From IMG/VR virus record IMGVR_UViG_3300037502_004187, positions 1 to 22,276 of that record: a stretch of DNA of 22,276 nt. The stretch is one strand, 5' to 3'. The position numbers were made by a program, and so were the translations under genes. The notes under the pieces were generated by a model that saw only the letters and a list, made by a program, of their open reading frames with translations, had not been told where the DNA came from and did no database searches. The first letter of the stretch is position 1. The number at the start of each line of letters is the position of its first letter. Below, one piece after another: positions 5,929-13,780 of this stretch. This DNA comes from a virus.

Positions 5929-5966
5929 GGTGAAAATAGGGGTACTGTATTTCACCGTAGCCCTAC
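5929..5966 (+). other. Hairpin, possible pseudoknot, before terS
   Basis: GGTGAAAATA (5929-5938) pairs with TATTTCACC (5948-5956) with one bulged A. Loop bases GGG (5939-5941) can also pair with CCC (5961-5963) downstream of the stem, an H-type pseudoknot. No T-run follows. It could control terS translation or act as a packaging or processing site. Confidence 0.4.
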
Positions 5967-5997
5967 AATATAAAAATGAAAAGGATGTGATATATAT

Positions 5998-6399
5998 ATG
6001 CCTAAATTAAGAGGTAAAGACGGTAAATATAAGCCTATTACAGGTTTAAGTAATGTACAAAGCAAGGCTATTTATATGTTAGTTTATGAGGATTATAAAT
6101 ACAATAAAGATGTATATGAGGAATTAGGTGTACCAAAGAGTACTTATTACCATTGGTTTACACAGGATTTATTTACAGAAGAGTTAAAGAAGGCGAGAGA
6201 CGCTCTGTTTAAAGAGATGAGTAATAAAGCCTTAAAAAAACTAGGACAAACATTGGATAGTGGAGATGCGAGAAGTGTATTGAAGGCGTGTGAAATGATT
6301 TTAAAGGAAAATGGACACTTAAACGATAAGATAGACATTACAGAAAATACCAATAAATCTATAACAATTTCTATTGTTAATGAACAGGAAGAAGAGTAG
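5998..6399 (+). CDS. terS: Terminase small subunit (phBC6A51-type HTH)
   Basis: A 133-residue protein. Residues about 15-65 form an HTH (QSKAIYMLV... DVYEELGVPKSTYYHWFTQD) like that of the phBC6A51-type terminase small subunits, followed by a helical oligomerisation region (KKARDALFKEMSNKALKKL, then DARSVLKACEMILKENG) and an acidic tail (QEEE) likely contacting TerL. It should bind the packaging site and recruit the large subunit. The ribosome site is AAAAGGATG, about 10 nt before ATG 5998. Its separation from terL by 591 bases is unusual, since the two genes normally overlap or touch. Confidence 0.85.
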   Translation: MPKLRGKDGKYKPITGLSNVQSKAIYMLVYEDYKYNKDVYEELGVPKSTYYHWFTQDLFTEELKKARDALFKEMSNKALKKLGQTLDSGDARSVLKACEMILKENGHLNDKIDITENTNKSITISIVNEQEEE

Positions 6400-6430
6400 G
6401 TAACTTACTATAAAAGATTCATTTTATAAC

Positions 6431-6469
6431 TTAACTATTCGCTAAATATCTAATTTAACGAATAGTTAA
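6431..6469. repeat. Long hairpin just after terS
   Basis: Arms of 17 nt (6431-6447 and 6453-6469) pair with a single C-A mismatch around a 5-nt loop. It is not followed by T and so is not a normal plus-strand terminator. Position right after terS fits a TerS-recognised packaging element or an mRNA 3'-end stabiliser. Confidence 0.65.
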
Positions 6470-6497
6470 AAATAAGATTGAATATGGTGTAACCATT

Positions 6498-6540
6498 GAG
6501 TACCAAGTGATAGACCAATTATTTCTCTTGGTACTCTTTT
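6498..6540 (+). terminator. Intrinsic terminator downstream of terS
   Basis: GAGTACCAAG (6498-6507) pairs perfectly with CTTGGTACTC (6527-6536), 19-nt loop, then TTTT (6537-6540) and more AT. It should stop the early/terS transcript before terL, implying that terL and the late genes have their own promoter or need antitermination. Confidence 0.75.
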
Positions 6541-6674
6541 ATTATTAAGCTATTTATTTAGTATTACTGTTCTTTTTATGCGTATTTTTTAAGGAATGAA
6601 ACTACTGTACAAGTATATTTGTAGGGTAGTTTGGTGTTATTTAGAAGGTAATTTAAAGGAATAATAGAGTATAG

Positions 6675-6691
6675 GGGGTACTACCCCTTTT
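6675..6691 (+). terminator. Compact GC stem followed by TTTT
   Basis: GGGGT (6675-6679) pairs with ACCCC (6683-6687), 3-nt loop, followed by four T. A small but GC-rich possible terminator inside the terS-terL gap. Confidence 0.45.
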
Positions 6692-6990
6692 AAGATTAGG
6701 GTATGGGGGCAAATGCTTACCCTCACAAATTTTTTAACATTTTACACCTTAAACATAATTACTAACATGGAAATTCCCTTTTAGTAAAACACCTTATAAC
6801 CATACAAAAGATTGTAACTAGTAGTGACACCCACTCCCCCTAAAGGCGAGTGCTTATATATCAAGGTTTGTGCCATAATGGGAATTAATTTAATTGATAA
6901 CTATTACTCTTTTTTGAGTAACAGCTACCTTACTAAAAGGCAATGTCTACAAATAAAAATCACAATAAACAAAAGGGGGAACTATAACAA

Positions 6991-8241
6991 ATGGAAATAA
7001 AAATTGATGCTAATATTTTTAATCAAATGTATCTACCCTATGTTACAGATTACTCCAAAAAGTATGAAGTATACAAAGGTGGAGCAGGAAGTGGGAAATC
7101 CCACTACGTAACACAAAAAATAATTATCAAAGCATTGCAATCAAAAAGAAAAGTTTTGCTTATGCGTAAGGTGGGTTCATCTATTAAAGATTCTATTTGG
7201 CAATTAACGCTAGATATTTTATCTCAATTTAAAATCAAAGAACAATGCAAAATAAACAAATCAGATTTTAACATTGAACTGCCTAATGGTAGTGTTTTTT
7301 TATTTAAAGGGTTAGATGACCCAGAGAAAATTAAATCTATTACAGGATTAACGGATATTGTATTAGAAGAAGCAACAGAATTTACACTTGCAGACATTTC
7401 ACAGCTAAAATTACGTTTACGTTCCAAAGCTAGAGAACAGCAGATGTATTTTATGTTCAATCCGATTAGTAAAGATAATTGGACGTATGTCGCATTTAAG
7501 TTTCACCTTTCAGAAGAGAATGAAATAATCAAGATTAGAAAAACAGAAGATACAATTATATTTAATTCCTCTTACTTGGATAATAGATTTCTTGGGGATG
7601 ATTATGTTAAAACGCTAAACGATATGAAGGAAACAAATCCTAATTATTATCAAATTTATGTACTAGGTAGATTTTGCACATTAGACAAGCTGGTTTATCC
7701 ATACTTTGAATCCTATGATTTTGATTACAGAGAGATACTTAGGCAAGAAGAAACAAAGGCAATATTTGGAATGGATTTTGGCTATATTAACGACCCTAGT
7801 GCATTTGTAGGTGCAATAGTAGACGAAAAGGAAAACAAACTTTACATCTATAAAGAAATGTATCAGAAGGGTATGTTAAACAAGGATGTTGCAGATTGGA
7901 TTAAGCGTAACGGATTTAGCAAAGAAGAAATTATTGCAGATAGTGCAGAACAGAAAAGTATTGCAGAGATAAAAAAAGAAGGTGTAACAAGAATTAAGCC
8001 ATGCCGTAAAGGTAAAGGTTCAATTCTAGCTGGAATAGATAAGGTATCCTCATATAAGCTTATTGTGCATCCTTCCTGTACTAATACCATCACAGAGTTA
8101 CAAAACTATGCTTGGAAGAAGAATAAGCAAGGCGAGTACGTAAATGAGCCAATAGATAAGTATAACCACTTGATGGATGCTTTACGTTATGCCATGCAAT
8201 CAATCAAAAAGAAAGCCAAAATTTTAAATGTTAAATTATAG
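6991..8241 (+). CDS. terL: Terminase large subunit, PBSX/Terminase_3 type
   Basis: The packaging motor and nuclease, 416 residues, a normal length. N-terminal ATPase: Walker A GGAGSGKS (30-37), Walker B DIVLEE (about 122-127) with the catalytic Glu, and motif III near MFNPIS. C-terminal RNase H-like nuclease: Asp262 in GMDFGY, Asp317 in IADSAEQKS and Asp396 in HLMDALRYAM. It translocates DNA into the prohead and cuts it. AAAGGGGG lies about 11 nt before the ATG. The stop is 15 nt before the portal gene. It looks intact. Confidence 0.97.
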   Translation: MEIKIDANIFNQMYLPYVTDYSKKYEVYKGGAGSGKSHYVTQKIIIKALQSKRKVLLMRKVGSSIKDSIWQLTLDILSQFKIKEQCKINKSDFNIELPNGSVFLFKGLDDPEKIKSITGLTDIVLEEATEFTLADISQLKLRLRSKAREQQMYFMFNPISKDNWTYVAFKFHLSEENEIIKIRKTEDTIIFNSSYLDNRFLGDDYVKTLNDMKETNPNYYQIYVLGRFCTLDKLVYPYFESYDFDYREILRQEETKAIFGMDFGYINDPSAFVGAIVDEKENKLYIYKEMYQKGMLNKDVADWIKRNGFSKEEIIADSAEQKSIAEIKKEGVTRIKPCRKGKGSILAGIDKVSSYKLIVHPSCTNTITELQNYAWKKNKQGEYVNEPIDKYNHLMDALRYAMQSIKKKAKILNVKL

Positions 8242-8256
8242 AAAGAGGGTGAATAA

Positions 8257-9573
8257 ATGTATTACCTAAATGAAGGCAAGAGCATTACAAAAGAAATGTT
8301 AGAAAAATATATTGATAGCTTTAAAACATCTACGTTATCAAAGCTTGAAAGAAATGAACGATATTATAATTGTAAAAATGATAAAATAAGTAACCGTGCT
8401 TTTGCAGATTTAACGAAGCCAAACAATAAAATTGCTACCCCTTGGGCGAATTATATTAGCACTTTGATTAGTGGGTACTTTATGGGTAAACCCCTAACAT
8501 TGGAAAGTACAGATAAAGAAATGCTTGAAAAACTAGAATATATCAATAAAAACAATGATGCAATTAGTAAGAACCAGCAAATAGAATTAGATGCTTCTAT
8601 TTATGGATATGGGGCAGAATTATTTTACATTGGAGAAGATAAACAAATTTATTTTGAAGTAATTAATCCAAAAAGTATTATCCCTATTTATAGTACAAGC
8701 ATTACAAATGAATTATTGTATTGTATAAGGTTCTACACGAATAAGGATATTTTAACAGGAGCAGAGACAACTTCTATTGAAATCTATAATAAGAATACAA
8801 TCCAAAGGTATGAATCCAATTTAGAAGGGTTCTTTTTTATTAGAGAAGAAGCACATTATTTTGGAGAAGTACCTATAAACATTTATTTTAATAATAAGCA
8901 ATGCAAAGGTGATTTTGAAAATGTAATTGAGTTAATTAATGGTTACGATTTGAGCCTTTCTGATACAGCAAATTTTAGAGAAGAGTTAAACGATAGTTAC
9001 CTTGTTTTCAAGAATACAAATCTTGAAAATGAAGATATTTTAACCATGAAAGAAAGAAAAATAATTCAAATTGAAGATAGCGAACAAGGGATGCAATCAT
9101 CTATACAATGGCTCAATAAAGACAGTAACGATGTAGAAAACGAAAATTATAAGAATCGCCTTGCAGAGGATATTAAAAAGTTTTCTTTTGTAAGCGATAT
9201 TGAAACAGCTAAGAGCCATACAACAGCAACGTCTGCTAAGATTGGTTTAATGGGTATTGAGCAGATATGTAGTAACAAAGAAAGCCACTTTAGAAAGGCA
9301 ATTTTGAGAAGGTATGAAATAATTATCAATGTATTAAACCTTTTAGGAGAAGCGTTTGATATTAACAATTTAACTGTATCTTTTGTTAGAAATATCCCTA
9401 TTGATTTATCTTTAGTAGGTGATTCTATTGCAAAACTTTCTCCATTTATCAGTAAAGAAACTTTATTATCTCAAATTCCATTCGTAAATGATATTCCCAG
9501 CGAATTAGCCAAGATACAACAAGATAGAGAGTTAAACAGCTATCAGAGCATTTTTAATAATGAAGAGGTGTAA
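8257..9573 (+). CDS. Portal protein, SPP1 gp6-like
   Basis: A 438-residue protein forming the dodecameric DNA gate at the capsid vertex. The usual family features are present: an N-terminal segment with NERYYNCKNDKI, then NNKIATPWANYISTLISGYF, a motif common to SPP1-type portals of Firmicutes phages, and a C-terminal helical crown (about 380-438). It contacts TerL outside and the head-tail adaptor below. The ribosome site AGAGGGTG is 7 nt from the ATG, and the stop is 3 nt before the next ATG. Identification rests on sequence pattern plus its place directly after terL. Confidence 0.92.
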   Translation: MYYLNEGKSITKEMLEKYIDSFKTSTLSKLERNERYYNCKNDKISNRAFADLTKPNNKIATPWANYISTLISGYFMGKPLTLESTDKEMLEKLEYINKNNDAISKNQQIELDASIYGYGAELFYIGEDKQIYFEVINPKSIIPIYSTSITNELLYCIRFYTNKDILTGAETTSIEIYNKNTIQRYESNLEGFFFIREEAHYFGEVPINIYFNNKQCKGDFENVIELINGYDLSLSDTANFREELNDSYLVFKNTNLENEDILTMKERKIIQIEDSEQGMQSSIQWLNKDSNDVENENYKNRLAEDIKKFSFVSDIETAKSHTTATSAKIGLMGIEQICSNKESHFRKAILRRYEIIINVLNLLGEAFDINNLTVSFVRNIPIDLSLVGDSIAKLSPFISKETLLSQIPFVNDIPSELAKIQQDRELNSYQSIFNNEEV

Positions 9574-9576
9574 TCT

Positions 9577-10338
9577 ATGGCAACTAAGGAATATTGGTTA
9601 GAAAGGCAACAGAACAACGTCTATAAGAACTCTATTAAATTGGCAGACAGGCAATTAAAAAAAGTTTATCAACAAGCATATTTTAAAATGGAAAAAGAAC
9701 TTACTAATATTTGGTTGGATATGCTCCAAGATGGAGAAGTATCTATTGATGCTTTATTAAAAAGTAACCGTTTTAACAAGCTTATGCAGACAGTAGATAA
9801 AGAGTTAAAACAACTTGGTAAAACAACTAATTTTAAACTTGAAGAGCATTTGCTTGAAACCTTTAAAGATACCTATATTAATGCTTCTAAGCAATATGGA
9901 GTAGCAGAGGTTAACTATGGATTGCTACAGGAGCAGACAGGAAAACAACTTGTAAATGCAAGCTATAAAAATGCCATTTATAGTGATAGAGTTTGGGACA
10001 ATCTTTCATCTATTAGGAGTAGAATAGAAAAATCCATTACAGATACAGCTATTTTAGGAACAGATGTAAGGAAAGCAAGTAAGGCATTAGAGCATGATAT
10101 GGGAGTATCTTTTTCAGATGCTAAAAGAATTGTAATTACTGAAACAGATAGAGTATTACAAGAGACAACAAGGGTGACAGCAATAGAAAGAGGGTATGAA
10201 ACCTATCACATTTTGATTGAAGAGGATGCTTGCGAGGATTGTATAACAGATTTTACAAATAAGACATTCAATTTAAATGAATCTGTACTTCCTAACCATC
10301 CTTTTTGTAAATGTACAATGGTAGTAGATATTAACTAA
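9577..10338 (+). CDS. Minor head protein, MuF (SPP1 gp7-like)
   Basis: A 253-residue protein. The N-terminal two thirds are helical; the C-terminus is a MuF domain: ITETDRVLQETTRVTAIERG (about 187-206), Cys219-x-x-Cys222 in DACEDC and His241-P-F-Cys244-K-Cys246, likely a metal site. MuF proteins bind the portal, are packaged in few copies and aid DNA exit. There is no toxin extension after the MuF domain, so it is the plain short form. GAGGTG lies at the end of the portal gene, indicating coupling. Confidence 0.92.
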   Translation: MATKEYWLERQQNNVYKNSIKLADRQLKKVYQQAYFKMEKELTNIWLDMLQDGEVSIDALLKSNRFNKLMQTVDKELKQLGKTTNFKLEEHLLETFKDTYINASKQYGVAEVNYGLLQEQTGKQLVNASYKNAIYSDRVWDNLSSIRSRIEKSITDTAILGTDVRKASKALEHDMGVSFSDAKRIVITETDRVLQETTRVTAIERGYETYHILIEEDACEDCITDFTNKTFNLNESVLPNHPFCKCTMVVDIN

Positions 10339-10344
10339 CACGTA

Positions 10345-10373
10345 AACGTATTTTTTATGATGCGTTATTTTTT
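10345..10373 (+). terminator. Weak terminator after the MuF gene
   Basis: AACGTA (10345-10350) pairs with TGCGTT (10361-10366, one G-U), 10-nt loop, then A and six T (10368-10373). Confidence 0.5.
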
Positions 10374-10395
10374 ATGCCTTTTGTAAGGGGTTAGG

Positions 10396-10447
10396 CTTTA
10401 AAGAAACAACTTAAAAAAACAAAATAAATAAGGGTTGTCTTTTAAAG
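10396..10447 (+). other. Interrupted hairpin in the scaffold leader
   Basis: CTTTAAA (10396-10402) pairs with TTTAAAG (10441-10447), and inside it CAAC (10407-10410) pairs with GTTG (10434-10437), separated by a small internal loop. It lies 28 nt before the scaffold ATG and may affect its expression. Confidence 0.35.
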
Positions 10448-10475
10448 ATAAAACTTGAAAGGGAGATTAAATATA

Positions 10476-11072
10476 ATGAAAACAGATATTAACGTTAATA
10501 AATTAGATTTACAATTTTTTGCTGATGAAACAGACACAGAGACAACAGAAACTACAACAGAGGAAACTAAAACTTATACACAAGAAGAAGTAATGCAAAT
10601 GTTACAAAAAGAAGCAGATAAGAGAGTAACACAGGCATTAACCAAGCAAAAAAAACAGTATGAGCAGAAACTTTCTCTAAGTGGTTTAGACGAACAAGAA
10701 AGAGCTAAAAAAGAAGCAGAGTTAAGGATTCAAGAGTTAGAAGAAAAGCTTAAATCTTATAACACAATGGAAACAAGAAATGAGATTACAAAAGTGCTAT
10801 CAAGCAGAGGTTTAAATCCACAATTTGCAGAATTGATTGAGATTGGCGAAGATGTGGAAGAAGCACAACAAAGAATTGATACTTTAGATAAACTTTTTAA
10901 AGAAGCAGTTAAAACCGAAGTAGAAAAACGTTTAAATACAAGCGTTCCTAAAACTTCTACGGTAGGTTTAGATGGTTCTATTACAAAAGAAGATTTTAGA
11001 AAAATGAGTATTGTTAAGCAACAAGAATTATATAGAAACAATCCAGAATTATACAAAAAGCTATCTAATTAG
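10476..11072 (+). CDS. Capsid scaffolding protein, DUF4355 type
   Basis: A 198-residue protein needed for prohead assembly and absent from mature heads. It has the DUF4355 layout: the N-terminal LDLQFFAD motif common on Firmicutes scaffold and head proteins, an acidic Thr/Glu-rich stretch (about 20-40), a long coiled coil (EEVMQMLQKEADKRVTQALT through ELRIQELEEKLKSY, about 40-90) and a basic C-terminal helix (EDFRKMSIVKQQELYRNNPE) likely to bind the capsid protein. ATG 10476 has GAAAGGGAG about 10 nt upstream; a TTG at 10455 is less likely. It directly precedes the capsid gene. Confidence 0.88.
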   Translation: MKTDINVNKLDLQFFADETDTETTETTTEETKTYTQEEVMQMLQKEADKRVTQALTKQKKQYEQKLSLSGLDEQERAKKEAELRIQELEEKLKSYNTMETRNEITKVLSSRGLNPQFAELIEIGEDVEEAQQRIDTLDKLFKEAVKTEVEKRLNTSVPKTSTVGLDGSITKEDFRKMSIVKQQELYRNNPELYKKLSN

Positions 11073-11085
11073 ATGGCTTATTTTT
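11059..11085 (+). terminator. Terminator overlapping the scaffold stop codon
   Basis: AGCTATCT (11059-11066) pairs with AGATGGCT (11071-11078, one G-U) around a 4-nt loop AATT, then TA and five T (11081-11085). The scaffold stop (11070-11072) lies in the loop and right arm, so translating ribosomes could suppress it. Confidence 0.65.
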
Positions 11086-11134
11086 ATGCAACAAAACAAA
11101 TAAAAATTATAAAACAGAAAAGGAATGATATTTT

Positions 11135-11914
11135 ATGGCAATGACAGGATATGAAAATTTTATTTTAGAAAACAAGATGACAGATTTAACAAATACAAAA
11201 CTTGATGTAAGAGGTTTGATGACAGTAGACACAGATTTACAAGAAAACGCTGGTATGCGTAAAACTGTAAATAAATACACTTACACAGGACAAGTTGAAG
11301 AACTTGCAAAAGGTGAAGCTAATACAGTAAAAGGTAGCGTTACTTTTGTGCCTGTACATTACGATGTAAAGCGTTACCAACAAACGTTTGAATATAATGA
11401 CATGGACATTATGCAAGACCCATATTTACTAGATGTAGCTATGGATGGAGCATCTAAAACAATGGCAAATGAAATTAAAACACAATACTTTGGAGAGTTA
11501 GCAAAAATCTCCAATGAAGTAGAGTATACAACTAAAGTATCGTATGCTACATTTGTTGATGCACTTGCAGAAATTGGAATTGAAGCAGAAGCAGATACTT
11601 TTATTATTATGGGTTCTGATTTAAAAGCACAGATTAGAAAAGATGCAGATTTTATTGCTTCTAAGCAAGGGGAAATCCTCTATACAGGACAATTTGGTTC
11701 TATTGCTGGAATCCCTGTATTGTTTTCAAAACTTGTGCCAGATGATGTAGCTTATGTAACAAAGAAATCAGCTATTAAATTCTTTGTTAAAAAAGAAGGT
11801 ACTGTTGAACAGGATAGAGATATTGAAACAAAAGACAATACAGTTGTGTACGAAAGACATGGTTTAGTTGCCCTTGTAGATGATACAGAGAGCGTAAAAA
11901 TTGTAAAAGCATAG
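11135..11914 (+). CDS. Major capsid protein (HK97-fold type)
   Basis: A 259-residue protein in the canonical position between scaffold and connectors. It has features of small Firmicutes capsid proteins: an N-terminal NKMTDLTNTKLDVRGLMTVD segment, a beta-rich E-loop-like region (KTVNKYTYTGQVEELAKGE), the spine helix (YLLDVAMDGASKTMANEIKT) and the A-domain strands (DTFIIMGSD, GIPVLFSKLVP, AYVTKKSAIKFFVKK). The mature shell would be made from it after scaffold loss. No separate protease gene is seen, as usual for scaffold-using SPP1-like heads. A strong terminator directly follows. Confidence 0.9.
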   Translation: MAMTGYENFILENKMTDLTNTKLDVRGLMTVDTDLQENAGMRKTVNKYTYTGQVEELAKGEANTVKGSVTFVPVHYDVKRYQQTFEYNDMDIMQDPYLLDVAMDGASKTMANEIKTQYFGELAKISNEVEYTTKVSYATFVDALAEIGIEAEADTFIIMGSDLKAQIRKDADFIASKQGEILYTGQFGSIAGIPVLFSKLVPDDVAYVTKKSAIKFFVKKEGTVEQDRDIETKDNTVVYERHGLVALVDDTESVKIVKA

Positions 11915-11916
11915 TT

Positions 11917-11946
11917 AGAGAGGGGATTATGTTCCTCTCTCTTTTT
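11917..11946 (+). terminator. Strong terminator after the capsid gene
   Basis: AGAGAGGGG (11917-11925) pairs with TTCCTCTCT (11932-11940; seven Watson-Crick and two G-U pairs), 6-nt loop, then C and five T. It starts three bases after the capsid stop and should reduce expression of the downstream connector genes. Confidence 0.85.
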
Positions 11947-11962
11947 GAGAGAAGGTGATTAA

Positions 11963-12205
11963 ATGGAAGAAATAGAATTATGCAAAGTAATCTTTAAAGC
12001 AATCACTAATGTTGAATTTGATAATACAAATAACTTACATTCATCTATTGTGGAAGAAATGGCAAAATGCCATAAAAATATGAAAAATAATGAGGGAATC
12101 GCTTCTATTTCTATTAGTGGAATATCTACCACTTATAATACTTTTTATCCATTTTATATTATTAAAATGTTAGATAGGGTAAGAAAAAGGGTTAGATTTT
12201 TATGA
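11963..12205 (+). CDS. Head-tail connector / adaptor (gp15-like), short
   Basis: An 80-residue helical protein right after the capsid gene, where SPP1 gp15/HK97 gp6-type adaptors sit. The N-terminal helix (EEIELCKVIFKAITNV) and the C-terminal IIKMLDRVRKRVRF match that role loosely. It is shorter than usual adaptors of about 100 residues. A GAAGGTG ribosome site is present, and the stop overlaps the next ATG by 4 nt. The assignment is mainly positional. Confidence 0.6.
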   Translation: MEEIELCKVIFKAITNVEFDNTNNLHSSIVEEMAKCHKNMKNNEGIASISISGISTTYNTFYPFYIIKMLDRVRKRVRFL

Positions 12206-12495
12206 AATTTGAAACCTTTATTTTGTATCAACTTGTTAAAACAATGGATGTGTACGGTAACTTAAAAATGGATTATGAAGAGATAGAAGAGATAGAAGTA
12301 TTAATATCTGAAACCCACAAAACAGAGATTGTAAATGAACAACAATATTTTGTAAAGCAAGTTAAAGGTATTACAGTTAAACAATTTGAATCAAAAGAGA
12401 AATATAAGATTGCGAATAACAATATTGAGTATACAGTTGAATCATTTATTAATGGCAGATGGACACAACTTCTTTTAAAAGAGGTGGTAGCATGA
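12202..12495 (+). CDS. Head closure protein (gp16-like)
   Basis: A 97-residue beta-rich protein: IEVLISETHKTEIVNEQQYF, VKQVKGITVKQFE and YKIANNNIEYTVESFINGRW read as strands of a small barrel, as in SPP1 gp16-type stoppers and head-tail joining proteins. It would close the connector after packaging. It overlaps both neighbours by 4 nt (ATGA), so translation of the connector genes is coupled. Confidence 0.65.
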   Translation: MKFETFILYQLVKTMDVYGNLKMDYEEIEEIEVLISETHKTEIVNEQQYFVKQVKGITVKQFESKEKYKIANNNIEYTVESFINGRWTQLLLKEVVA

Positions 12496-12782
12496 GTATA
12501 AGTAAAAATGTAAATAAACTTTTACAGGGAGAATTACAAAAGGCGTTAGAAAAAGGTTTAAATAACGTTGGATATTTAGTTGAAGGTAAGGCAAAAGAAA
12601 ATGTGGGAGTTGCTACTGGTATTTTGAGAGCAAGTATATCCAATAAAGTGGAAGATAATGTTTGCTATATTGGTTCAAACGTTGAATATGCTCCATATCA
12701 TCATAGCAAAAACCCTTTTTTAGAAGATGCAATACAAGAGAACATGACAGAGATATTGGCACAGTTTAAGGGGGTATTATAA
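12492..12782 (+). CDS. Neck protein, HK97 gp10-like
   Basis: A 96-residue protein. It has the HK97-gp10 family pattern: an N-terminal helix ending VEGKAKENVGVATGILRASI, then a beta strand NVCYIGSNVEYAPYHH and a C-terminal helix NPFLEDAIQENMTEIL. The usual glycine-threonine turn after the YAPY strand is replaced by HHSKNP, and the protein is shorter than typical. The ATG at 12492 follows GAGGTGG at 12481; a longer frame from 12459 lies within the previous gene. It works at the head-tail interface. Confidence 0.8.
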   Translation: MSISKNVNKLLQGELQKALEKGLNNVGYLVEGKAKENVGVATGILRASISNKVEDNVCYIGSNVEYAPYHHSKNPFLEDAIQENMTEILAQFKGVL

Positions 12783-13162
12783 TGATACTAGAACAAATAT
12801 TAAATATATTAATTAGTGATACTATCCTTAAAGGGTTGCTTAAATCTACCGTAACAGATGCAAAAATTTATATGAATAGTGGTAGGAGTAATCCTTGTAT
12901 AAGCTATAAGTTTATGCCTGTAACGAGTGATGGAATAAAGAGACAGGATAAGTTAGAGATTAATTGTATAAGTAATAATTATGCAGAAGCAGACGAAATT
13001 TTGAAGAGAGTAAAACAGCTATTGCTTACTCTGGGAGATAGAAAATTGAATAATGATATTTTGGAAGTAGCTTTAAATGGTGGGGGTTATCTGAAAGAAG
13101 AAAACACAGATAATCATATTATTAAAGCTTTTTTTATTATTAAAAGCAAAGAGAGGATTTGA
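12782..13162 (+). CDS. Tail completion/terminator protein (gp17-like)
   Basis: A 126-residue alpha/beta protein. ISYKFMPVTSDGIKRQDKLE, then INCISNNYAEADEILKRVKQ, and a C-terminal strand HIIKAFFIIKSK fit the tail terminator family (SPP1 gp17/DUF3168-like). It would cap the tail tube and join it to the neck. Its ATG shares one base with the preceding stop (TAATG). Confidence 0.75.
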   Translation: MILEQILNILISDTILKGLLKSTVTDAKIYMNSGRSNPCISYKFMPVTSDGIKRQDKLEINCISNNYAEADEILKRVKQLLLTLGDRKLNNDILEVALNGGGYLKEENTDNHIIKAFFIIKSKERI

Positions 13163-13166
13163 TAAA

Positions 13167-13706
13167 ATGGCAGCAGAAAGAATTGTTTTAGGTAGTGGGC
13201 TTTTATATACAATGGAATTTGACGGGACAATCCCAACAGATGCAATAATTGAGGTTGAAAGTAATCTTTTAGGATTTATTCAAGGTGGGGCAAGTTTAAG
13301 CTATACGCCTACTTTTCACGAAGCGAAAGATGATTTAGGAAGAGTAAGCAAAAAGAAAATTACAGAAGAAGAAGCTACTCTTACAAGTGGAGTTTTAACT
13401 TGGAACGGAAATACGCTAGAAAGATTATGCTCTACAGCTAGAGTGACCGAAGAAACAGGGAAACGTACTGTAAAAATTGGTGGGGTAGGAAACTACAACG
13501 GAAAGAAATATCTTATTAGATTTTTACACAAAGACGAAGCAGACGGAGATATTAGGGTTACTATTGTAGGCTCAAATGAAGCTGGGTTTGAGATGGCTTT
13601 TGCAAAGGATGCAGAAACGGTTATTAATGCAGAATTTAAAGCACAACCATGTGATAGCGAAGGTACGTTAATTATTTTTGAAGAAGAGGATGCAACGATT
13701 GTTTAA
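13167..13706 (+). CDS. Major tail (tube) protein
   Basis: A 179-residue beta-rich protein with the features of siphophage tail tubes: an N-terminal LGSGLLYTMEF strand, the segment GGASLSYTPTFHEAKDDLG, the central GVLTWNGNTLERL and a C-terminal domain closing with strands (VTIVGSNEAGFEMAF, TVINAEFKAQP). It stacks as hexamers around the tape measure. GAGAGG lies before the ATG. A strong terminator follows it, and then gpG, the standard order. Confidence 0.88.
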   Translation: MAAERIVLGSGLLYTMEFDGTIPTDAIIEVESNLLGFIQGGASLSYTPTFHEAKDDLGRVSKKKITEEEATLTSGVLTWNGNTLERLCSTARVTEETGKRTVKIGGVGNYNGKKYLIRFLHKDEADGDIRVTIVGSNEAGFEMAFAKDAETVINAEFKAQPCDSEGTLIIFEEEDATIV

Positions 13707-13715
13707 TATTCAAGG

Positions 13716-13747
13716 GAGATAAGTATAAAAGCTTATCTCTTTTTTAT
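13716..13747 (+). terminator. Strong terminator after the tail tube gene
   Basis: GAGATAAG (13716-13723) pairs perfectly with CTTATCTC (13732-13739), 8-nt loop, followed by about seven T. It would leave the tube protein abundant and gpG/GT and later proteins scarcer. Confidence 0.9.
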
Positions 13748-13780
13748 TTAAAAGTATACAACAAAGGGGAATCAGTATAA

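Larger units (their letters stand above)
6400..6990. other. Unusual 591-base non-coding gap between terS and terL
   Basis: No supported gene on either strand. It holds a series of inverted repeats: 6431-6469, 6498-6540, 6675-6691, 6698-6723 (AGGGTA/TACCCT with an inner GCA/TGC), 6832-6852 (CACTC/GAGTG) and 6904-6921 (TTACTC/GAGTAA with six T as the loop). Such density inside a packaging module suggests a packaging (cos/pac) site, a small RNA or a transcription control region. The sequence does not separate these possibilities. Confidence 0.6.

Noticed and set aside
6596-6664. 22-codon frame in the terS-terL gap
   Set aside because: AAGGA is only one base from the ATG, the peptide resembles nothing known, and chance frames of this length are common.
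6400-6990. Group I intron or homing endonuclease interrupting the terminase
   Set aside because: TerS and TerL are both complete at their ends, no endonuclease frame is present, and I could not place intron core pairings.
9577-10338. Polymorphic toxin domain on the MuF protein
   Set aside because: The protein ends right after the Cys/His cluster of the MuF domain, with no extension.
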